DNA of 20,007 nucleotides from JBBSDV01 sp038240335 (GTDB lineage Bacteria; Chloroflexota; Dehalococcoidia; DSTF01; JACRBR01). This document shows, one piece after another, positions 15,230 to 20,007 of this stretch. The notes below the pieces were generated by a model. The model was not told where the DNA came from. It did no database searches and saw only the letters and a list, made by a program, of their open reading frames with translations. The position numbers were made by a program, and so were the translations under genes. Position 1 is the first letter of the stretch; every line of letters starts with the position of its first letter. Where the stretch lies: positions 1 to 20,007 of the forward strand of contig JBBSDV010000033.1 of assembly GCA_038240335.1 (NCBI GenBank). The letters run 5' to 3'.

Positions 15230-17140
15230 CTAGACCTCGCGGAACTCGCCTTCGACGGTGCCCTCTTCGGCCTGGCCTTCCGCGCCGGGCTCGCCGCCCA
15301 TGCCGTCGTCGTCGGGCGCGGCGCCGTCGGCGGACTGCTGGGCGCCGTAGACGGCTTGGCCGATCTTCTGCATCGTTTCGGAGAGCTCCTCCGTCGCGGT
15401 GCGGATACTGCCGGCATCGCCGGACTGCAGCTGGCTGCGTACGGCCGCGATCTTGCCTTCGACCTCCGACTTCAGATCGGCGTCGATCTTGTCGCTGTTC
15501 TCGCGCACGGTCTTTTCGGCCGAGTAGGCGAGGCTATCCGCGGTGTTGCGCACCTCGATGTCGTCGCGGCGCTGCTTGTCCTCGGTGGCGTGCAGCTCCG
15601 CTTCCTTCTGCAGGCGTTCTACCTCGTCCTTCGAGAGGCCGCCGCCGGCCGTAATCGTGATCTTCTGCTCCTTGCCGGTCGCCTTGTCGCGCGCCGACAC
15701 ATTGAGGATGCCGTTGGCGTCGAGGTCGAATGTGACCTCAACCTGCGGCACGCCGCGCGGCGCCGGCAGAATGCCATCGAGGATGAAGCGGCCGAGCGAC
15801 TTGTTGTCGGCACCCATCGCCCGCTCGCCCTGCAGGACGTGAATCTCGACGCTCGGCTGGTTGTCGGCCGCGGTGGAGAAAACCTGGCTCTTGCTCGTCG
15901 GGATCGTTGTATTGCGGCTGATCAGCGGCGTCGATACGCCGCCGAGCGTCTCGATGCCGAGCGTCAGCGGCGTCACGTCGAGCAGCAGCACGTCGCGCAC
16001 TTCTCCCTTGAGAACGCCGGCCTGGATCGCGGCGCCGATCGCGACGACCTCGTCCGGGTTGACGCCCTTGTGCGGCTCCTTGCCGAAGAACTGCCGCACC
16101 TTCTCCTGCACCAGCGGCATGCGCGTCTGGCCGCCGACGAGCACGACCTCATCGATCTGCGCCGCCGTCATGCCGGCGTCGGTGAGCGCCGACTTTAGCG
16201 GTTCGAGCGTCTGCTCCACGAGCTCGCCGACCAGCTGCTCGAGCTTCGAGCGCGTGATGTTGATCGTCATGTGCTTCGGACCAGCGGCGTCGGCGGTAAT
16301 GAACGGCAGGTTCACTTCCGTCGACTGCGCGGTCGAGAGCTCGATCTTTGCCTTCTCGGCGGCTTCCTTGAGCCGCTGCAGCGCCATCCGGTCCTGCTTC
16401 AGGTCGATGCCCTGCTCGCGCTTGAACTCGGTGACGAGGAAGTCGATGATCCGCTGGTCGAAGTCATCGCCACCGAGGTGCGTGTCGCCGTTGGTCGACT
16501 TCACCTGGAACGTGCCTTCGCCGAGTTCGAGGATCGAGATGTCGAACGTGCCGCCGCCGAGGTCGTACACAGCGACGACCTCCTCCGTCTTCTTGTCGAG
16601 GCCGTACGCCAGCGCCGCCGCCGTCGGCTCGTTGATGATTCGCAGCACTTCGAGGCCAGCGATCTTGCCGGCGTCCTTGGTGGCCTGGCGCTGTGTGTCA
16701 TTGAAGTATGCGGGCACCGTGATCACGGCCTCGGTGACGGTTTCGCCGAGGTATGCCTCGGCGTCGGCCTTCAGCTTCTGGAGGATCATCGCCGAGACTT
16801 CGGCCGGCGAGTAGCCCCGGCCACCCATAGCGACCTGCGCGTCGCCGTTCGACGACCGCTCGATCTTGTAGCCCATCAGCTTGATGTCGCGCTGTACTTC
16901 CGAGTCCTCGAACTTGCGACCCATGAGGCGCTTCACCGAGTAGACGGTGTTGTCGGCGTTCGTTACGGCCTGCCGCTTAGCGACCGTGCCGACGAGCCGC
17001 TCGCCCGTCTTGCTGACGGCGACGACGGACGGCGTGATGCGCCCGCCCTCGCTGTTCGAGATGACGACGGGCTCGCCGCCCTCCATGACGGCGACGACGC
17101 TGTTCGTCGTGCCGAGGTCAATGCCAATTACTTTTGCCAT
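15230..17140 (-). CDS. dnaK: Molecular chaperone DnaK (Hsp70)
   Basis: This full-length Hsp70 of 636 residues binds exposed hydrophobic peptides in an ATP-driven cycle with GrpE and a J-protein. The ATPase domain carries G-I-D-L-G-T-T-N-S (5-13), the N-E-P-T-A-A-A-L-A-Y-G segment, V-Y-D-L-G-G-G-T-F-D and V-L-V-G-G-Q-T-R-M-P. The substrate domain has the linker-like D-V-L-L-L-D-V-T-P-L-T-L-G-I-E and V-P-Q-V-E-V-T-F-D. A lid and an acidic Gly-rich tail end in E-G-E-F-R-E-V. It starts one base after the stop of a 76-aa ORF (TGA-T-ATG), with GAGAGG upstream inside that ORF. No dnaJ follows. Expression should follow HrcA/CIRCE control from upstream, though a promoter closer to it cannot be excluded. 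Confidence 0.98.
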   Translation of the reverse strand: MAKVIGIDLGTTNSVVAVMEGGEPVVISNSEGGRITPSVVAVSKTGERLVGTVAKRQAVTNADNTVYSVKRLMGRKFEDSEVQRDIKLMGYKIERSSNGDAQVAMGGRGYSPAEVSAMILQKLKADAEAYLGETVTEAVITVPAYFNDTQRQATKDAGKIAGLEVLRIINEPTAAALAYGLDKKTEEVVAVYDLGGGTFDISILELGEGTFQVKSTNGDTHLGGDDFDQRIIDFLVTEFKREQGIDLKQDRMALQRLKEAAEKAKIELSTAQSTEVNLPFITADAAGPKHMTINITRSKLEQLVGELVEQTLEPLKSALTDAGMTAAQIDEVVLVGGQTRMPLVQEKVRQFFGKEPHKGVNPDEVVAIGAAIQAGVLKGEVRDVLLLDVTPLTLGIETLGGVSTPLISRNTTIPTSKSQVFSTAADNQPSVEIHVLQGERAMGADNKSLGRFILDGILPAPRGVPQVEVTFDLDANGILNVSARDKATGKEQKITITAGGGLSKDEVERLQKEAELHATEDKQRRDDIEVRNTADSLAYSAEKTVRENSDKIDADLKSEVEGKIAAVRSQLQSGDAGSIRTATEELSETMQKIGQAVYGAQQSADGAAPDDDGMGGEPGAEGQAEEGTVEGEFREV

Positions 17141-17141
17141 A

Positions 17142-17372
17142 TCAGTTTGCCTCTCCGTCTGGCTCTGGCGAGCTCTCCAACGATTCGTCCAATGCCGCGC
17201 GCGACATGCGCACGGCGCGTTCCGTCTCGATCATGAGCGGGCTGTCCGTCGGCTCCGGCGGGGAACCCGCGAGTCGTCGTGCGCCGGCTGGCGCCGTCTG
17301 CATCGCCTCCAGGGCGGCCATCGATTTGCGCATCACGGTGTCTGCGGCGAACCAACGGTAGTCGTGTGTCAT
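17142..17372 (-). CDS. 76-residue ORF of unknown function, coupled to dnaK
   Basis: ATG 17372 (MTHDYRWFAADTV), preceded by AAGGAGCAAGGCAG, opens a 76-codon frame whose stop lies one base before the dnaK start (TGA-T-ATG). It is a short, soluble, mostly helical sequence: M-R-K-S-M-A-A-L-E-A-M, a Pro-rich middle (AGSPPEPTDSP) and M-I-E-T-E-R-A-V-R-M-S-R-A-A-L-D-E-S-L-E. I see no known domain, metal site or membrane helix. The coupling suggests a real gene, or a leader ORF that sets dnaK translation. A longer reading upstream runs into a dispersed repeat and is rejected. It could also be chance, since the region is GC-rich. Confidence 0.6.
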   Translation of the reverse strand: MTHDYRWFAADTVMRKSMAALEAMQTAPAGARRLAGSPPEPTDSPLMIETERAVRMSRAALDESLESSPEPDGEAN

Positions 17373-17494
17373 ATCTGCCTTGCTCCTTCTGGTCGCTGCT
17401 TCATTGTTTCGGCGCCAAGCGTGTGCCGGAGGTGGTCGGTAATTCGCCGTGTCCGCTTGCGCGTACCCGGATACAGAAGGGGAGAAGAAAGAAG

Positions 17495-17553
17495 TTGTTC
17501 CGGGGGACACCCCCGGACCCCGACAGAGGCGCTGCGCCCTCTGCACTCCCGCT
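17495..17553 (+). repeat. Dispersed double-hairpin repeat, copy B
   Basis: This is the cleanest copy. TCCGGGGGACACCCCCGGA forms one near-perfect hairpin, and CAGAGGCGCTGCGCCCTCTG forms a second with a 6-bp outer stem, followed by CACTCCCGCT. It is preceded by AGAAGGGGAGAAGAAAG. It lies in the 340-bp gap between grpE and the small ORF before dnaK, where I see no gene. Confidence 0.85.
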
Positions 17554-17620
17554 CGGCTCTCTGGTCAACCTGCGTGCTCCGTCCTCATCATTCGACCTGG
17601 TCGCCAGCAAAGAGAGGAGA

Positions 17621-17680
17621 GTATTCGCAGGGACACGCCGGACGCCCGGCAGAGGCGCTGCACCCTCTGCACTCCTGCTT
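17621..17680 (+). repeat. Dispersed double-hairpin repeat, copy C
   Basis: This copy has CAGGGACACGCCGGACGCCCGG, then CAGAGGCGCTGCACCCTCTG and CACTCCTGCT, preceded by AGAGAGGAGAG. It is the same unit and orientation as its neighbour about 127 bp upstream. The first hairpin is weakened; the second keeps its outer stem. Confidence 0.8.
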
Positions 17681-17712
17681 TTCTTGTTGTCGCGTGACTT
17701 CGCGTTCATCCG

Positions 17713-18228
17713 CTAGGTTCCATTTCCGACGATCACCTTGGCCGGCCGCACGAGGCGATCGCCGAGGCGATAGCCTTTCTCGACGACGGCGACAACCTTG
17801 TTTTCCTCGCCGGGCGCCTGCGTCAGCGCTTCGTGCTGCGAGGGGTCGAAGGTGTGGCCGTCGGCATCGACCTCCGTAACGCCGAACATCTCGATCAAGC
17901 CGCGGAACTTGCGCTGGATATGGCGGATGCCGTCCATCCACGTCAGATCCTCAAGATGCGGGTCGATGTTCTGCATGGCGCGATCGAGGTCGTCCATCAG
18001 GGGCAGCAGATTGATCACCGCTGCGACGTTCGCGGCGCGCGCGAACTCCGAGCGATCCTCCTCTACGCGCCGCTTGTAGTTCTGGAAGTCGGCCGCCGCG
18101 CGGTGCCAGTTCTGCTTATAGGTGTCGGCCTTCGCGCGCTCGTCATCGAGCTGCGCCTGCAATGCCGGGGAGTCGCCGGCGCCGTCATCCGGCGGCGCGC
18201 TCGCATTTTCGTCTCGTTCTGTCGTCAT
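17713..18228 (-). CDS. grpE: Nucleotide exchange factor GrpE
   Basis: GrpE releases ADP from DnaK. The protein has a charged, disordered N-terminus, a long coiled-coil helix (about 25-80, with N-Y-K-R-R-V-E-E-D) and a C-terminal beta domain with V-D-A-D-G-H-T-F-D-P-S-Q-H-E-A-L and V-V-E-K-G-Y-R-L-G-D-R-L-V-R-P-A-K-V-I-V. I prefer ATG 18228 (171 residues), which has GGAG seven bases upstream; ATG 18234 lies directly on that site. It follows hrcA by 106 bp on the same strand and precedes dnaK, so it is likely in one operon. Confidence 0.96.
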   Translation of the reverse strand: MTTERDENASAPPDDGAGDSPALQAQLDDERAKADTYKQNWHRAAADFQNYKRRVEEDRSEFARAANVAAVINLLPLMDDLDRAMQNIDPHLEDLTWMDGIRHIQRKFRGLIEMFGVTEVDADGHTFDPSQHEALTQAPGEENKVVAVVEKGYRLGDRLVRPAKVIVGNGT

Positions 18229-18334
18229 GCGCATCTCCGTTGGTTTTCTTCCTACTTACATCGTTCGCTCGTCAGGCGATGGCGGGCAATAGCACGCGCC
18301 TTCTCTCAGGTCGCGTCTAAGTGGCAGTTTGCGG

Positions 18335-19375
18335 CTATTTCTCGCCGACGGGCGCATCCGGATCGTAGTAAGTCGTCAGCATCTCGCTCATCAGGTCGGC
18401 GATGAAACGAACGGTCGAGATCGTCTGGCCGTAGCGCATGCGCGTCGGCCCGACGACTGCCATCGCGCCCGAGATGCCACCCGGCGTGCCGTAGGGGCTG
18501 ACGACGACGCTGTAGTCGTGCATCAGATCGTCCTCGTTCTCGGCGCCGATCATCACCGTCACGCCATCGGTCGAGATCTCCCGAAACGGGATCAACTTCG
18601 TGAGGTTTCGCTGCTCAAGCAGGTCCAAGATGCTGAGCATCTTCTCGCTGGTTGCGAACTCGGGCTTCTGGAGGACGTTCCGGACGCCCTCGAGATAGGC
18701 CTCGTCGTAGCCGCCGCGGTCGGCTGCGGCCATGATCTCGCGCACCGCAGTTGCGACGAGCCATTCCATTTGCGTCAACTGCGCCTGCGAGTGCACGATG
18801 TCAGCGGCCGTGTGGCCGCAGAACTCGGCATTCAGGTGCATGGTGATAGCACTGAGCGTCTCGGCAGCGATCGGCTCGGGGAAGATCAGCACCTGCTGCT
18901 TCACGCGGGCCTGTTGGAGGACCAATACGAGCAGCGCAGCCGTGTCCTGGATAGCGACGAGCTCAAGCCGCTTGAGCCGCGAGGCGGCGGTCCGGGGCAC
19001 CGTGACGACAGCCGCATTCTCGACCGAGCGGGCGAGCACGGCAGCGGCGAGGTGTACCCACTCGTCCTCCTCGCGGCCGGCCTGGTGGAACTGGTGGCGA
19101 ATCGTCTGCTTCGCGTCCTGCGGCAGGTCGCGCTCCTGCATCAGCATCTCGACGTAGTAGCGGTAGCCCTTATCGGACGGCACGCGGCCGGCGGAGGTGT
19201 GGGGGTGGCTAATGAAGCCTTCTTCTTCGAGCCGCGCCATCTCGTTTCGGATGGTGGCGGACGAGAACGGCAGGTCGAATCGACGGACGATCGCGTCGGA
19301 TCCGACGGGGATCGCCGTATCGACGTACTCTCCGATGATAAGGCTCAGGAGCTGCGAACGGCGGTCTGTGAGCAT
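18335..19375 (-). CDS. hrcA: Heat-inducible transcription repressor HrcA
   Basis: This 346-residue repressor of class I heat-shock genes has an N-terminal winged helix (MLTDRRSQLLSLIIGEYVDT, then SSATIRNEMARLEEEGFISHPHTSAGRVPSDKGYRYYV, the family signature). A GAF-like middle and the C-terminal region S-V-V-V-S-P-Y-G-T-P-G-G-I-S-G-A-M-A-V-V-G-P-T-R-M-R-Y follow. ATG 19375 is chosen because GAGGAG lies six bases upstream; a start at 19396 would fall within the CIRCE element. HrcA needs GroEL to fold, so free chaperonin sets repression. It leads the cluster hrcA-grpE-ORF-dnaK and represses itself through the adjacent operator. Confidence 0.97.
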   Translation of the reverse strand: MLTDRRSQLLSLIIGEYVDTAIPVGSDAIVRRFDLPFSSATIRNEMARLEEEGFISHPHTSAGRVPSDKGYRYYVEMLMQERDLPQDAKQTIRHQFHQAGREEDEWVHLAAAVLARSVENAAVVTVPRTAASRLKRLELVAIQDTAALLVLVLQQARVKQQVLIFPEPIAAETLSAITMHLNAEFCGHTAADIVHSQAQLTQMEWLVATAVREIMAAADRGGYDEAYLEGVRNVLQKPEFATSEKMLSILDLLEQRNLTKLIPFREISTDGVTVMIGAENEDDLMHDYSVVVSPYGTPGGISGAMAVVGPTRMRYGQTISTVRFIADLMSEMLTTYYDPDAPVGEK

Positions 19376-19389
19376 CGAAATCTCCTCGA

Positions 19390-19416
19390 TTAGCACTCTC
19401 GTGGCAAGAGTGCTAA
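19390..19416. promoter_or_regulatory. hrcA: CIRCE operator
   Basis: TTAGCACTC-N9-GAGTGCTAA matches the CIRCE consensus without mismatch. It lies 10 bp past the -10 box and 14 bp before the hrcA start, so HrcA binding would block initiation, and the RNA copy can also form a hairpin in the leader. Confidence 0.97.
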
Positions 19417-19426
19417 CTGCCTCCGC

Positions 19427-19455
19427 ATTGTATCAATCGAGGCTGAGGGCGGCAA
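19427..19455 (-). promoter_or_regulatory. Sigma70-type promoter of the hrcA operon
   Basis: On the minus strand TTGCCG (19455-19450), a 17-base spacer and TACAAT (19432-19427) form a good vegetative promoter just upstream of CIRCE. Heat induction therefore acts by derepression and not through an alternative sigma factor. Confidence 0.75.
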
Positions 19456-19730
19456 GTTTCGCGGCCGCGTGGTGGTTACGTTATGTAATCGTTTAGCACT
19501 TTTAGCTGTCGGGCGAAGGCTTGTTTCCAGACATATAACCATCGCAGGCGAGCAACCCGGGGACGTGGGCCTTCTTGTCCCACAGATTCCGGCCGACTTC
19601 CGAGCGCGATGGTCAGCGGCGATTGGGTTCCCGCTCACGTGGTTTGGGATGGATCAAGGATCGGACAACGACGGGCGCGCGGCCGTGGATGGTCATGTCG
19701 CGACTGGGGGTGAGGCGGAATCAGGGGTAG

Positions 19731-19812
19731 ATGTTCCGGGGAACATCCCCGGGCCTCCTCCACGGCGAGAAGGCCGGCAGGAGGTGCTGCGCCGTCTGCA
19801 CTCTTGCTCTTA
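19731..19812 (+). repeat. Dispersed double-hairpin repeat, copy D
   Basis: This copy starts with TGTTCCGGGGAACATCCCCGG and ends with GGAGGTGCTGCGCCGTCTGCACTC, but carries about 20 extra bases between the two hairpins. It lies in the 440-bp gap 19456-19898, which otherwise shows no convincing gene. Confidence 0.7.
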
Positions 19813-19898
19813 GGCTGCAAACCGATGCCAGACGTGGCTGCCGACTGGGACGATCGGCGCTTGACCAAGGACGTGGCAGAACCTGCTACGATCGTTGC

Positions 19899-20007
19899 AT
19901 GACCTTTTTGCTGTATGTGCTACTCGGCGTGTTGATCGCGATTCTCGTCATCGGCCTCGCGGCGTGGCTGTTCTGGCGGCACATCACGCGGGAGGAGCGG
20001 CGGGTGA
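19899..20007 (+). CDS. N-terminus of a membrane-anchored protein (3' partial)
   Basis: ATG 19899 opens a frame that runs to the edge (36 codons). The first 26 residues (MTFLLYVLLGVLIAILVIGL and on to LFW) form one strong hydrophobic helix, followed by R-R/K-type charges (RHITREERRV). This is a signal anchor or single-pass start. No Shine-Dalgarno is seen; TACGAT lies six bases before the ATG, compatible with a leaderless mRNA. The function cannot be judged. Confidence 0.6.
   Translation, partial: MTFLLYVLLGVLIAILVIGLAAWLFWRHITREERRV

Noticed and set aside
17401..19813. CRISPR array from the repeated GC-rich elements
   Set aside because: The four copies are imperfect, irregularly spaced over 5 kb, lie in different gaps and have no uniform spacers or cas genes.
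19469..19813. 114-codon plus-strand frame upstream of the right-edge gene
   Set aside because: It runs through a dispersed repeat copy, has no ribosome site and no protein-like composition.

Overview
The window reads as a chromosomal segment of a GC-rich bacterium, most likely a member of the Chloroflexota (Dehalococcoidia/SAR202-like). This rests on inference from several traits: a secreted protein with a long Pro-Thr-Asn (TPTNTP-type) tail, an expanded set of acyl-CoA dehydrogenases, a stand-alone Rex repressor, and an hrcA-grpE-dnaK cluster with CIRCE control. No rRNA or tRNA is present to settle the taxonomy.

Layout. Positions 1-1447 (minus) hold a secreted or membrane-anchored protein whose Pro-Thr tail runs off the left edge. 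Positions 1694-2933 (minus) hold a two-gene redox operon, rex plus a ferredoxin:thioredoxin reductase (FTR) catalytic-chain homologue. In the second gene an in-frame UGA sits exactly where the last redox cysteine of the CxC-16-CxC-8-CxC signature should be. The frame stays open for 80 more codons, and a hairpin with an AGGUCU apex lies 21 nt after the UGA. I read this as a selenoprotein, the most interesting object here. A Rex operator candidate overlaps the rex promoter.

Positions 3138-13972 (plus) are a lipid/acyl-CoA catabolic island. It contains a TetR regulator with a good promoter and a perfect 24-bp operator palindrome, five closely related ~390-405 aa acyl-CoA dehydrogenases, a zinc alcohol dehydrogenase broken by a frameshift, a small two-helix membrane protein, and a sixth, more divergent acyl-CoA dehydrogenase. 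A four-helix-bundle (S23/IVP family) gene, bracketed by inverted repeats, is inserted between the fourth and fifth dehydrogenases. The dehydrogenases probably serve related acyl-CoA substrates, possibly as heteromeric complexes with the sixth one. A strong hairpin ends this block.

Positions 14068-19455 (minus) hold a SAM-dependent methyltransferase and then the heat-shock cluster, transcribed hrcA, grpE, a 76-aa ORF of unknown function coupled to dnaK, and dnaK. A sigma70-type promoter and a perfect CIRCE precede hrcA; dnaJ is absent. Four copies of a GC-rich repeat with two hairpins are scattered in the gaps of this part, all in one orientation. The right edge carries the start of a membrane-anchored protein on the plus strand.
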